Source: Sphingobacterium sp. (GTDB taxonomy: Bacteria > Bacteroidota > Bacteroidia > Sphingobacteriales > Sphingobacteriaceae). From it: a DNA stretch of 64,000 bases. The notes beneath the pieces are model-generated. The model was not told the origin of the DNA. It was given only the letters and a program-made list of their open reading frames with translations, and did no database searches. A program made the translations under genes and the position numbers. Positions 7,234 to 16,759 of this stretch are shown one piece after another (position 1 is the first letter of the stretch; the number at the start of each line of letters is the position of its first letter). The DNA is taken from assembly GCA_031286695.1 (NCBI GenBank), contig JAITTY010000017.1:342092-406091 (forward strand), given 5' to 3'.

Positions 7234-9969
7234 ATGGACGAATACAAGATCAGTATATACAAATACGTTAAAATGATATGCTTACTGGGGCTTTTAGTAC
7301 AAGCAACCTTGTTAAAAGCGCAAGATGTCATCGATTTATCGGGTACTTGGGGCTTCCAGACCGATGTGATGGATTTTCGCAGAGGTTCGCTGTCCCCTCG
7401 CTACAATCACGTTTTACAAGGGACAATTAAACTCCCGGCTATTACCGATGATTATCAGATAGGGTATCAAAATCCCTATAAATATATTGACCGTCTGACC
7501 CGAAAATACGAATACATGGGGCCGGCATGGTACCAGCGTGATATCGAAATCCCCGCCGACTGGAAGGGCAAAAAAATATTTCTATATTTTGAACGTACTC
7601 ACTGGTTAAGTTCAATTTTTGTGGATACCAAAGAAGTCAGCAGCATCGATTATGTGAGCGTACCCCACAACCACGACCTGAGTTCATTTGTAAAGCCCGG
7701 AAAAACACACCGTATTACCATATGTATCGATAATCGGTTTCAGTACAACACGCACAAATGGAACCATGCACATACCGAATTTACGCAGATTAACTGGAAC
7801 GGTATTTTGGGAGACATGAAACTGATGGCCATCGATCCAGTTTATGTAGAAGACCTTCAGGTATATCCAAATATCACAGATCAGTCCATAAAAGTAAAAT
7901 TGCGAGTAAACAATGCGACAAAAAAACAGGTAAAGGGCAAGGTTTCTTTTGCTATCGCCGGAACAAAATACAGCCTTAAACATGAAGTTGCATTGGTAAG
8001 TAGCGATTCGGTGAGTTTTGTAGAGGCCAACATTCCGTTAGGGAAACACATTAAACTATGGGATGAGTTTAACCCAAATCTCTATCGGATTAGCTGCCAG
8101 CTGAATACTTCCGACGGTAAAAATAGCTATCAGCATGAAAAATCGACCACCTTTGGTATGCGTGAAGTAAAACAAGGAAAAAATCATGTGCTGCTCAATA
8201 ACCACCCTATCCATTTAAGAGGCAATGTCGAAAATGCGGTGTTTCCAAAAACGGGACATGCTCCGCTTGATGATGCCTCATGGGAACGAATTATGATGCT
8301 GATGAAGGACTACGGCATGAACCATTTACGTTTCCATTCCTGGTGTCCGCCTGCGGCGGCCTTTCGTATGGCAGACAAACATGGAATATATTTTGAGGTG
8401 GAAATGCCTATGTGGGGCAAAGATGCCGAACCCGACGAAGCCAGATATAACTTCTTCCGCCGGGAAATTAAAGCTATTTTAAAAGAATACGGCAACCATC
8501 CTTCCTTTGTTCTTTACTGCAACGGCAATGAAATTACTGGCAACTTCGACTTTATCGAGGAATTAACCGCAGAAGGCAGAAAAGCTGATCCCCGCCATTT
8601 GTATAGCGGTTCTACGGCACGTACACGGGTTAAATCAGATCAATATTACGTGTCCCAGCAAACCAACAAAGGGCCGGTAAAGGTTTACGAAGGTCTGCCG
8701 GGTACAGATTGGGACAAGAATGTGGAATCTGATGTCGATGTACCTGTTATATCGCACGAGTCGGGACAACGTTGTATCTATCCAAATTTTGATGAGATAA
8801 AGAAATATGCCAACAGCCCCGTAGAAGCACGCAATTTCGAGGTATTTCGAGACCTGTTGCAAAAAAATGGCATGCTGGATCAGGCAAAGGATTTCTTTAG
8901 GGCATCTGGAGCACTGACCGTCCTCGAATACAAAGCGGTGATCGAAGCCTTATTGCGCTCGGGTAAATCGGCGGGCTTCCAGCTCTTGTCGATGAATGAT
9001 TTTCCGGGACAAGGCTATGCTCCCGTAGGAATTTTCGATCCTTTTTGGGATTCGAAAGGATTGGTGACTGCCGAAAAATTTAGGGAGTTTTGCGCGCCAA
9101 CTGTCGCCTTATTGCGTTACGATAAAAGTAGTTACTTCAACACCGAAACATTTAAAGGCAAAGCCGAGGTCTATAATTTCAGCAATTCCACACTTGAAAA
9201 CGCCAAAATTAAATGGTGGTTGAGCGATACCGCAGGCAACGTATTGAAAAAGGGAACGTTGAAAAAGCAAACTATTGCCAATGAAAATGTATCTCCGGTA
9301 GGTGAATTCGCGATTCCTCTAAAAAACATCAGTAGCCAAAAGGTTACGGTTCATCTCGCGGTAAATGATACTATTAAAAATAGTTGGGACATCTGGGTAT
9401 ATCCCAAACATCAAGATCTGATGCAGTCTACAGATAACGTGTTGTATACTGAAGTGTACGATGATGTTGCAAAAAGGCAGTTGGCTCAGGGGAAAACTGT
9501 GGTTCTTTATCCGTCGCCAGACCATGTAAAAGGTCGGAAATCACTATTTCATAATCATTTTTGGAACCCCATTATGTTTGCTTGGGCACCGATGACGATC
9601 GGCAATCTGGTCCATCATGAACAGGCCATGTTTAAGGATTTTCTTACTTCATACCATACCGATTGGCAATGGTGGGATATCCTGAACCATGCAAAAGTAA
9701 TCGAGATGCAAAATGCACCACAACAACTGCGTCCATTTATACAGGTCATTGACAGTTACGACAACAACCAAAAATTAGGTATCGGTTTCGAAGCTAAACT
9801 GAACGGTGGGAAACTGCTGGTACTGGCATTGGATACCAAAACCGATATGGATAACCGGCCGGCCACCCAACAATTGTTGTACAGTATGGATAACTATGTG
9901 AAAAGTGCTAAATTCTCACCACAAGTGGCCGTGGATGAGAACTTTATTCAATCATTTTTAACAAAATAA
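7234..9969 (+). CDS. divergent large GH2 family glycoside hydrolase, secreted
   Basis: 911 residues with a signal peptide after an N-terminal extension (hydrophobic ICLLGLLVQATLLKAQ); a start at M14 (7273) is also possible. The GH2 order is visible: N-terminal jelly roll (DLSGTWGFQTD ... PAWYQRDIEIP), Ig-like domain, and a TIM barrel beginning near HLRGNVENAVFP. The candidate acid/base is E433 in YCNGNEITGNF and the nucleophile E509 in VISHESGQ. The HESGQ form differs from the EFGG form of the neighbouring GH2. The C-terminal 300 residues are beta-rich and may be accessory domains. The exact specificity cannot be read; exo-acting on a beta-linked sugar of the same glycan is the likely role. 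Confidence 0.8.
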   Translation: MDEYKISIYKYVKMICLLGLLVQATLLKAQDVIDLSGTWGFQTDVMDFRRGSLSPRYNHVLQGTIKLPAITDDYQIGYQNPYKYIDRLTRKYEYMGPAWYQRDIEIPADWKGKKIFLYFERTHWLSSIFVDTKEVSSIDYVSVPHNHDLSSFVKPGKTHRITICIDNRFQYNTHKWNHAHTEFTQINWNGILGDMKLMAIDPVYVEDLQVYPNITDQSIKVKLRVNNATKKQVKGKVSFAIAGTKYSLKHEVALVSSDSVSFVEANIPLGKHIKLWDEFNPNLYRISCQLNTSDGKNSYQHEKSTTFGMREVKQGKNHVLLNNHPIHLRGNVENAVFPKTGHAPLDDASWERIMMLMKDYGMNHLRFHSWCPPAAAFRMADKHGIYFEVEMPMWGKDAEPDEARYNFFRREIKAILKEYGNHPSFVLYCNGNEITGNFDFIEELTAEGRKADPRHLYSGSTARTRVKSDQYYVSQQTNKGPVKVYEGLPGTDWDKNVESDVDVPVISHESGQRCIYPNFDEIKKYANSPVEARNFEVFRDLLQKNGMLDQAKDFFRASGALTVLEYKAVIEALLRSGKSAGFQLLSMNDFPGQGYAPVGIFDPFWDSKGLVTAEKFREFCAPTVALLRYDKSSYFNTETFKGKAEVYNFSNSTLENAKIKWWLSDTAGNVLKKGTLKKQTIANENVSPVGEFAIPLKNISSQKVTVHLAVNDTIKNSWDIWVYPKHQDLMQSTDNVLYTEVYDDVAKRQLAQGKTVVLYPSPDHVKGRKSLFHNHFWNPIMFAWAPMTIGNLVHHEQAMFKDFLTSYHTDWQWWDILNHAKVIEMQNAPQQLRPFIQVIDSYDNNQKLGIGFEAKLNGGKLLVLALDTKTDMDNRPATQQLLYSMDNYVKSAKFSPQVAVDENFIQSFLTK

Positions 9970-9983
9970 GAAAGGTTTAAACG

Positions 9984-10754
9984 ATGTTAAAAACAGTTGT
10001 ATTTCCGATGATGACGTTTCTTTTAGGTTCAACCCTAATGGCACAGGAAATTAGGATAGAACGGAAAGCCCCTGTATCGCAGGTTTATAAAGAAACTGTC
10101 GAGGCCGAAAGTATATTATCTTTTAACGATTTGAACGTCGAATTTGGCTATGTGCTTTATCAGACCGAGATAAATACCGATGCCGAAAATGAAGAACTGG
10201 AATTGGAAAACGTGCGTGACTATGCCGTGGTCTATGTGGACGGTAAGTTACAGGGCACCTTGACTGATCAGCGTAAAAAGTTAACGATCAAAGCAGATCC
10301 GGGCACGCATATACTCCAGCTATATGTAGAGAACATAGGGCGAATAACCTATGGGCCAGAAATTACGGATAATTCGAAAGGGCTGTTTGGTACAATTACT
10401 TTAGCTGGAAACGACCTCCGAAATTGGAAAATGATTCCCTTGAATGTGCGCAATTACCCACTGAAGGATCTCGTTTTTGAACGAAGAGCATCCGATAGCT
10501 CCCCTGGTTTTTATCAAAGTAAATTCGAGCACAATCCGTCAGAAAACAGTTATCTCAATATGACAGGTTGGGGTATGGGAGAAGTCTGGCTAAATCAAAA
10601 ATATTTGGGGTCTTACTGGGAAGAAGAAAAACAACAGTCGATATTAATCCCTTCGGAGTATTTGATATCCGGTCAAAATGAGCTAGTGATCTTCGAACTC
10701 AAAAACAATCAGCAAAAGAAGATAAGTTTGTCCCCAACGCCTGTTTTTAAGTAA
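9984..10754 (+). CDS. free-standing GH35 C-terminal module (no catalytic barrel)
   Basis: 256 residues with its own signal peptide (MLKTVVFPMMTFLLGSTLMA|QE). The whole mature protein matches only the C-terminal half of GH35 beta-galactosidases. Residues 38-160 have the first jelly roll (FGYVLYQTEI, VENIGRITYGPEI, LFGTITLAG), and residues 165-256 the galactose-binding-like domain (PGFYQSKFE, YLNMTGWGMGEVWLNQKYLG SYWE, ILIPSEYL, NELVIFEL). The catalytic TIM barrel that should precede these domains is absent, and the gene starts only 14 bp after the GH2 gene. It could be a carbohydrate-binding subunit or a partner of the adjacent GH2. It is intact, with a clean start and stop, so a random truncation is less likely. 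Confidence 0.8.
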   Translation: MLKTVVFPMMTFLLGSTLMAQEIRIERKAPVSQVYKETVEAESILSFNDLNVEFGYVLYQTEINTDAENEELELENVRDYAVVYVDGKLQGTLTDQRKKLTIKADPGTHILQLYVENIGRITYGPEITDNSKGLFGTITLAGNDLRNWKMIPLNVRNYPLKDLVFERRASDSSPGFYQSKFEHNPSENSYLNMTGWGMGEVWLNQKYLGSYWEEEKQQSILIPSEYLISGQNELVIFELKNNQQKKISLSPTPVFK

Positions 10755-10792
10755 ATTGCTACTGTTGGCTTCGGATGGGTCTGACATGCTTA

Positions 10793-10827
10793 AAAGAGCT
10801 GATGCAGAAATTTCGACGCAGCTCTTT
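10793..10827 (+). terminator. hairpin terminator closing the left PUL unit
   Basis: AAAGAGCTG and CAGCTCTTT form a perfect 9-bp stem with a 17-nt loop. It is followed by ACATAATAAAA rather than a clean T-run, so termination may be weak. It lies between the GH35-like module and the HTCS gene. Confidence 0.55.
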
Positions 10828-10953
10828 ACATAATAAAATGAGAATCGTAGTTTAATGGAATACTTGTCAGAAAAATATAGCTGGGCATTTTAATGGTATC
10901 TGGTATCCAGAAATCTTTGATTAAAATTTAAATAGCATTAGTAGCATCGTTCA

Positions 10954-13900
10954 ATGAATAAATACAGTTTGATCATATGTTTCATTGTTTTTTTTGGAGA
11001 ATCTGTTCTCGGTATTGATCTTTCGAGGTACAGGTTTCATCTGATGCCCGAAACGTCATATTACGGTGGTATACAAAGCATCGCAAAAGATAGTTTAGGG
11101 CGTATCTGGTACACGGGGCCTGATGCACTGTTCATGTACGATGGCAACAGCTTTTATCAGTTAAACGATATTGTTTCTGTACAGAAACCAACGCAGAAAT
11201 GGGGCTATGGTTCGTTAATCCGGGATAAAAAAGGAAATCTATTTTTAGCCTCCGGGCAAGGGTTATTAAAATTCGATTACGAACTGTTTTCTTTTCAGAT
11301 GGTGGTTCCCGGAATGATCCGTTCAATTTGTGCACATAACGATGGTCAGGTTTACATGCTGTCGGACAAGAGTATACTTCGCTATAATCCAGAAAATGAA
11401 CATATAGAAAGCTTTTTATTGCCCAACAACAAGTCTTTTCAAAATATATTGAGTGCCAAAGACCAGGTGTTTTTAACCCAGGGTGCAATCTTGTACAAGG
11501 TAGAAATGGCAAAAAAAAGCCTGGTCCCCTTTGCGGATTTTAGCGGTACGGCAAATCAGGTGAATGATGTGGTTGCATACCGTGGGTTATATTACTTTTT
11601 AACACAGCGGGGAGGAATTCATGTCACAGATCTGACGGGCGCGTTAAAACAGAAAATTTCGGTAAGCATAGCGGGAAATTCATCCGTTTTAACAAAAAAA
11701 ATGTATGTAGACCAAACCGGGGTGATCTGGGTGGCTACCCAAGCCGGATTATTTCTTTATGATCCCGCCAGCGAAAGCAGCAGCGTCTTGCAGATGAACC
11801 TGAATGATGTTTATTCACTGCCCAATAACTCGATATGGACAATTTATGCAGATCCGGACCAAGGTGTTTGGATAGGCACCTATGGTGGTAAAATAGCTTA
11901 TTGCTCGTTTTACGATTCTAGGGTGCGTTACTTTAAGCCCAGCCCGGGAGGCCTAAATCACCCTATTGTCAGTAGTTTTCAGGAAGATCATATGGGAAAT
12001 ATATGGATCGGCACGGAGGGGGGAAGCCTGAATTACTGGAATAGAAAAAAAGATCAGTTTATCCGTCCCGAACAATCGCATGGTAGTCCGTCAGGACCTA
12101 ATATGATTAAACGCCTTAAATTTGACGGAGCAAGCAAGAGCCTGCTGATTTCTGCCTACAACGGTGGTATTGGCAGCTATGATGTGGACAACAAGCGTTT
12201 CAGCAGTTTCAATTTCCGCTCTCCGGAAAGTCAGCAGCCGCTAACCGTTTATGATTTTGTAAACGATAAGGAAGGTACTTGGTGGATGACAGATCCCGAT
12301 AAATCTTTTTTATATCGAAAAAAATCGCTAGGCCATTTAGAAATGGTAAGCGTCAATGATGCCAGAGGCAAAAAATTAAATATCGAAGTTGAAGCGTTAT
12401 ATGTGAATAACCAAAATCAGCTCTGTTTAATTAGCCATCAAGGATTTTTTATTGTAAATCCCCATACGTTAAACGTGTTGAAGCACTACATGGTCAAAGA
12501 TGCTTCCTATTCTGCAAATTACCTGTGCTGCTATACTGTGACTTCAGATGGCGAAGTATGGCTAGGAACCTTGGGGAAAGGAGTAAACGTGCTCAAAAAA
12601 GACGGAACATACATCAATTATAGTCTAAGTAACGGATTTCCAGCAAAAATGGTATTTGGCATATTAGAAGATGACGCTACCAAAAATGTCTGGTTAAGTA
12701 CCAGTGATGGTCTTTTTTGTTTCAATAGGAAATTCAGGAAATTTGAGAAAGCCAGATTCTATCAGGAAAATAACATTGGTTCATTTTATATTCATGCCGC
12801 TTACAAAACTTCCAAGGGCGAAATGCTGTTTGGTGGCACCAATGGGTTTTTACTTTTCGATCCCGCATACCTCAATAAAAATCCGCAAAAACCAAAGGTG
12901 TTTTTTACAGGATTTCTGGTCAACAATAAACTTGTGAAACCAGAGGACGGTACATCAATTTTAACGAAAGACATTGGTAGCCTTTCCAATCAAAAAGGAG
13001 ATAAGATTAGGCTTTCCAGTAACCAGTCCAATGTCGAAATTAAGTTTTCGGCAAATAGTTATCTATCCGCAGATAAGAACCAGTTTGCTTACCGGATGCT
13101 GGGGCTTGGCGAAGACTGGCAAATTAGTCATGCCAACCAGAAATCCGTACAGTTTCTTAATCTTCCGGGCGGAGATTATACCTTCGAAATCAAGGCTTCC
13201 AACAATGACGGACAGTGGGGCGATCAAATATCGCGATTGTACATTCACGTAGATCCACCATTTTTCTTGTCTTGGTGGGCCTATTGTTTCTATGCGGCTC
13301 TTGTGTTTGCCTTGCTCTTTTTTATTATGCGATATTATAGCGATAAAAGAGTGTTTAAAGAGCGTTTGGCGCTCGAGCGCTTAAAAGAACAGAATATGCA
13401 AGCGCTGAACCAGGCGCGCACCGACTTCTTTACCAATATCTCGCACGATTTAAAAACACCGCTGACCTTGGTGTTACAGCCGCTAAAGCAACTCAAAGAA
13501 ACTATTGTAGCCAATGATACTGCTTTGGTTTATATGGATTTAATAGAGCGAAATGTATTCAGAATACAACGGATGATTAGCCAATTGCTGCGCTTTCGCG
13601 AAATCGAAAGCCAAAAAATTACGCTCAATCCGCAAATTGGCGATTTTATCAATTTTGTAAGGGATATATTTAGCCTATTTGAGCTCTATGCCAATAAAAA
13701 AGGCGTTGAAACCAATATTTCCGCATATAAGGACAATTTATATGTCGCTTTTGATTACGATATTATCGAGAAAATATTGACTAATTTGTTCTCTAATGCC
13801 TTAAAATATACACCTGATAATGGATATGTGGGTGTACGTATATATCCTGCTACGGGGGAAGAAAAGGAACGGTTTTCATCCTTAAACCCGACGGAAATCG

Positions 13901-15033
13901 AATATATCTCCATCGAAGTTTTAAATACAGGTGATTGTTTTTCGGAAGAGCAGATCGCGACGCTTTATACTTCTTTCAACCGCTTATCGTCTCACCGGCC
14001 AACTTTTGAAGAAAGTTCAGGACTTGGGCTTGCCATTGTAAAAGAACTGGTGGATGTGTTGGATGGCAAAATATGGATGGTCAATAAGGCCGATAAAATT
14101 TCTTTTACCATTTCCTTACCTTTAAAAAAGCAGGCCAGTTCAGGAGATATGCAGTCTAATGTATATGATTATACCGTGTCTGAAATTGATGAAATCATCA
14201 CACAGGATACTACAGCCCCGGAAAGCGGATCTATCTCTATCAAAAAAACAGATAATATCCTGCTGATTGAAGATGACCAGCAGCTTCGTGTCTATCTGGA
14301 ACAGCGCCTGGCCGAAAAATATAATGTATATACTGCAAGTGATGGTGAGGAAGGTTTAATAAAAGCTGAAAAAATTTATCCGCAACTTATTATTACCGAT
14401 TTGATTATGCCAAATCGCAACGGTCTGGAAGTCTGTCGTAGCCTTAGACAAAATTTTAAGACTAGCCATATTCCTATTATCGTGATTTCAGGTACCGGAG
14501 ATGACAATCAGAATAAAATAAAGGCATTGGAATATGGGGCAAATGTGTTTATTGATAAACCCTTTCATGTTGACTATCTGTTGCAACAAACTGAAACCAT
14601 TCTAAGAAATCAGCAGGAACTGAAAGAAAAGTACAGCAAACATATTCAGGTCGATCCCTCCAATGTTACCGTCACCTCCATGGACGAGGAGCTACTGGTC
14701 AAAGCCATTCAGGTCATTGAAGAAAACATTGACAATGCCAGTTATTCCGTAGAAGATTTTGTGGCTGATATGAATGTGGGCAGAACTATTCTCTATCAAA
14801 AAATACATGATATCGTAGGGATGTCAATCAAGGAATTTATCTTGAATATGCGTCTGAAAAGAAGTGCTTATCTGTTGGAGAAATCGGACTTGACGGTAGC
14901 GGAAGTAGCTTATCAGACTGGGTTTAACAACGCCAAATACTTTAGCGTCTGTTTCAAAAAACAGTTTGAACTAAGTCCTTCGGAGTTTAAGAAAAAGGTT
15001 TCCAGCGAAAGAAATAAGAAAAATAGGCCATAA
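10954..15033 (+). CDS. hybrid two-component system (HTCS) PUL regulator
   Basis: 1359 residues in a single chain, inner membrane. The order is: signal peptide (1-20), a periplasmic double beta-propeller built of Reg_prop repeats (for example GRIWYTGPDALFMYDG and GNIWIGTEGGSLNYW), a Y_Y_Y domain (about 685-765), one membrane segment (about 770-792), a histidine kinase with H831 in NISHDLKTPLT, ATPase boxes (NLFSNALKYTP, SGLGLAIV), a receiver with D1149 in IITDLIMP, and an AraC-type DNA-binding domain in the last 110 residues. This is the standard sensor-regulator of PULs. It sits between the two PUL transcription units, each of which carries the 21-bp-period operator. It probably binds an oligosaccharide of the PUL substrate in the periplasm. 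Confidence 0.95.
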   Translation: MNKYSLIICFIVFFGESVLGIDLSRYRFHLMPETSYYGGIQSIAKDSLGRIWYTGPDALFMYDGNSFYQLNDIVSVQKPTQKWGYGSLIRDKKGNLFLASGQGLLKFDYELFSFQMVVPGMIRSICAHNDGQVYMLSDKSILRYNPENEHIESFLLPNNKSFQNILSAKDQVFLTQGAILYKVEMAKKSLVPFADFSGTANQVNDVVAYRGLYYFLTQRGGIHVTDLTGALKQKISVSIAGNSSVLTKKMYVDQTGVIWVATQAGLFLYDPASESSSVLQMNLNDVYSLPNNSIWTIYADPDQGVWIGTYGGKIAYCSFYDSRVRYFKPSPGGLNHPIVSSFQEDHMGNIWIGTEGGSLNYWNRKKDQFIRPEQSHGSPSGPNMIKRLKFDGASKSLLISAYNGGIGSYDVDNKRFSSFNFRSPESQQPLTVYDFVNDKEGTWWMTDPDKSFLYRKKSLGHLEMVSVNDARGKKLNIEVEALYVNNQNQLCLISHQGFFIVNPHTLNVLKHYMVKDASYSANYLCCYTVTSDGEVWLGTLGKGVNVLKKDGTYINYSLSNGFPAKMVFGILEDDATKNVWLSTSDGLFCFNRKFRKFEKARFYQENNIGSFYIHAAYKTSKGEMLFGGTNGFLLFDPAYLNKNPQKPKVFFTGFLVNNKLVKPEDGTSILTKDIGSLSNQKGDKIRLSSNQSNVEIKFSANSYLSADKNQFAYRMLGLGEDWQISHANQKSVQFLNLPGGDYTFEIKASNNDGQWGDQISRLYIHVDPPFFLSWWAYCFYAALVFALLFFIMRYYSDKRVFKERLALERLKEQNMQALNQARTDFFTNISHDLKTPLTLVLQPLKQLKETIVANDTALVYMDLIERNVFRIQRMISQLLRFREIESQKITLNPQIGDFINFVRDIFSLFELYANKKGVETNISAYKDNLYVAFDYDIIEKILTNLFSNALKYTPDNGYVGVRIYPATGEEKERFSSLNPTEIEYISIEVLNTGDCFSEEQIATLYTSFNRLSSHRPTFEESSGLGLAIVKELVDVLDGKIWMVNKADKISFTISLPLKKQASSGDMQSNVYDYTVSEIDEIITQDTTAPESGSISIKKTDNILLIEDDQQLRVYLEQRLAEKYNVYTASDGEEGLIKAEKIYPQLIITDLIMPNRNGLEVCRSLRQNFKTSHIPIIVISGTGDDNQNKIKALEYGANVFIDKPFHVDYLLQQTETILRNQQELKEKYSKHIQVDPSNVTVTSMDEELLVKAIQVIEENIDNASYSVEDFVADMNVGRTILYQKIHDIVGMSIKEFILNMRLKRSAYLLEKSDLTVAEVAYQTGFNNAKYFSVCFKKQFELSPSEFKKKVSSERNKKNRP

Positions 15034-15093
15034 TTGACCGATAAAGCCTTTTAGACTAGGTAAAGGCGATACTATATTTTTAAAATCCTAACG

Positions 15094-16326
15094 ATGATGA
15101 AAATGATAATTTTTAGAAAAGCACTTCTGCTCACCTATTTTATTTGCTTGTGTAACATAATTTATCTAACAGCAGCAGTCACCCAGAAGGTCGATGAGAC
15201 TTCTATCAGCCCCAATAAATACAGCACTGGTTCCCAGTCAGAGCGGATACAAAAAGCCATAAATGAGGCAAAAAATACGACTGGAAAAGTAGTCATCCCT
15301 AAATATGATGCGGTAGCGAAAAAAAGTGTCTGGCTCATTGATCAGGCCATTTTGCTTCCCAGCGATTTTGAACTTGAATTGAATAACTGCACCATTAAGC
15401 TATCGGATAAATGCCGGGATAATTTTATTCGTTCGGCAAATGCCGGACTGAAAATCAAAGACATAACTCCCTCAAAGAATATCAGGATTATTGGAAAAGG
15501 AAATGTCCTTTTAGAAGGAGCTGATCATCCCAGAGCCACGGGTGACCATAATAAAACCTTGTCCCTCAATCCCAGCGGATTTGGACAATCTTATGGTACC
15601 GATGCAGGCAAACCCGGAGTGAACCAAAGAGGCGGATGGCGAAACCACGCCATCATATTAGCGCATACTGATGTATTTGAGGTTAGCGGCATTACATTAA
15701 AAGATTATCATGGACATGGACTGGTACTGGAACGCTGTACAAACGGAAAGGTCAGCGATATTACTTTTAATGTGAGGCAGGCGGTAACTGTTGATGGGAC
15801 AGACAAACAGATCCTAAACCAAGACGGCATGGGTATACGTTTTGGCTGTAAAAATATTCTTATTGCGAATTGCAGAGGTAAAAGTGGTGACGACTTTATT
15901 AATATAGGGTTGACAGATACTGGAGTGGGAGCAGGAGAAGAAAATGTAAATGTGGTCAGTGGCTCGATATATAGGGGCGAAATCGACAACATTTCAACTA
16001 TTTATCTCCAAAACTGGCAGGACTTCTATTCAATTTCACATCGTTCCATACGGATTATGCCTGTGGGTAAACTTCGGATAAGCAATGTTTTTATCGAAAA
16101 TATGGTCATCAGCCCGCTAGCACAGCAAGGTTTGGTGGTCGAGTATGCCGAGCATGTGCAGTGCTTATTTGTACGAAATTTAATCAGTCATCAGCCTATC
16201 AAAGCTAAAGGTATCTCGCAGGCCAGTTTCAGAGATATTATTTACAGAGGCGAGGGGGAAGCTATCGATGTGCAACAAAGCGATACGGTTATTTTAGATC
16301 ACGTAATACGTTTAAAAAACGAATAA
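15094..16326 (+). CDS. secreted right-handed beta-helix protein, GH28/pectate-lyase-like
   Basis: 410 residues with a signal peptide (LLLTYFICLCNIIYLTAA). The repeating short strands (ILAHTDVFEVSGITLKDYHG, LVLERCTNGKVSDITF) are those of a parallel beta-helix. NQDGMGIRFG (D244) and SGDDFINI (D266, D267) match two of the three acidic motifs of GH28 polygalacturonases. The later GHG and RIK motifs are not in their usual places, so ordinary galacturonan hydrolysis is doubtful; a lyase, epimerase or other exo-hydrolase on a uronic-acid glycan is possible. It follows the HTCS gene by 60 bp and precedes the second operator. Confidence 0.75.
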   Translation: MMKMIIFRKALLLTYFICLCNIIYLTAAVTQKVDETSISPNKYSTGSQSERIQKAINEAKNTTGKVVIPKYDAVAKKSVWLIDQAILLPSDFELELNNCTIKLSDKCRDNFIRSANAGLKIKDITPSKNIRIIGKGNVLLEGADHPRATGDHNKTLSLNPSGFGQSYGTDAGKPGVNQRGGWRNHAIILAHTDVFEVSGITLKDYHGHGLVLERCTNGKVSDITFNVRQAVTVDGTDKQILNQDGMGIRFGCKNILIANCRGKSGDDFINIGLTDTGVGAGEENVNVVSGSIYRGEIDNISTIYLQNWQDFYSISHRSIRIMPVGKLRISNVFIENMVISPLAQQGLVVEYAEHVQCLFVRNLISHQPIKAKGISQASFRDIIYRGEGEAIDVQQSDTVILDHVIRLKNE

Positions 16327-16380
16327 TAAAGCGCTTTTAATCTCCATTTTAGCGCGAAAAACACCTGTTTTTGCCTTTTG

Positions 16381-16415
16381 TACAAAATCAAACCATTTTC
16401 GTACAAAAACGAACC
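16381..16415 (+). promoter_or_regulatory. direct-repeat operator, probable HTCS binding site (susC unit)
   Basis: TACAAAATCAAACC (16381-16394) and TACAAAAACGAACC (16402-16415) are direct repeats with a 21-bp period. The second copy is identical to the first half-site of the operator at 3540. This is the better conserved of the two operators. Confidence 0.8.
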
Positions 16416-16435
16416 CTATGAATTGGGGAGGATTA

Positions 16436-16443
16436 TAGTTTTG
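16436..16443 (+). promoter_or_regulatory. Bacteroidota -7 promoter element TAGTTTTG (susC unit)
   Basis: TAGTTTTG fits TAnnTTTG and begins 21 bp after the operator. It implies a leader of roughly 300 nt before susC. Confidence 0.65.
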
Positions 16444-16470
16444 TCTTAACCAATTTTAAAAAAGCAAAAT

Positions 16471-16578
16471 ATGTGTATTAAAATTCCTCCCGACCACGTG
16501 ATCAGGCTCACGCAGGGTAATCCGAACTTTACAAAAAGCATTGGCAATGTACGGCTGAGTTTTACGCTTCGTCAATAA
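16471..16578 (+). CDS. possible 35-residue leader ORF upstream of susC
   Basis: ATG at 16471 opens a 35-codon frame (MCIKIPPDHVIRLTQG ... LSFTLRQ) that starts just after the predicted transcription start. Its base composition is more coding-like and GC-richer than the AT-rich remainder of the leader. It has no recognisable domain or signal peptide. It could be a leader peptide, a small protein, or the remnant of the end of an older gene. The remaining 180 bp to susC contain nothing else I can name. Confidence 0.3.
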   Translation: MCIKIPPDHVIRLTQGNPNFTKSIGNVRLSFTLRQ

Positions 16579-16759
16579 GTCCGAAAACGAAGTCTTGCCA
16601 TCAGCATTGTGTGCATTAGCAGCAATGCGATGTTATTTATCACAAGAGGTTAAATTTAAAATCCAAGCCTATTGAAGCACACCTATTTCAAACTCATATT
16701 CTTTACGAGAAAGGGAAAGTAAAGAACTTAAGTAAATTTTAACTAACCAATATAAATCA

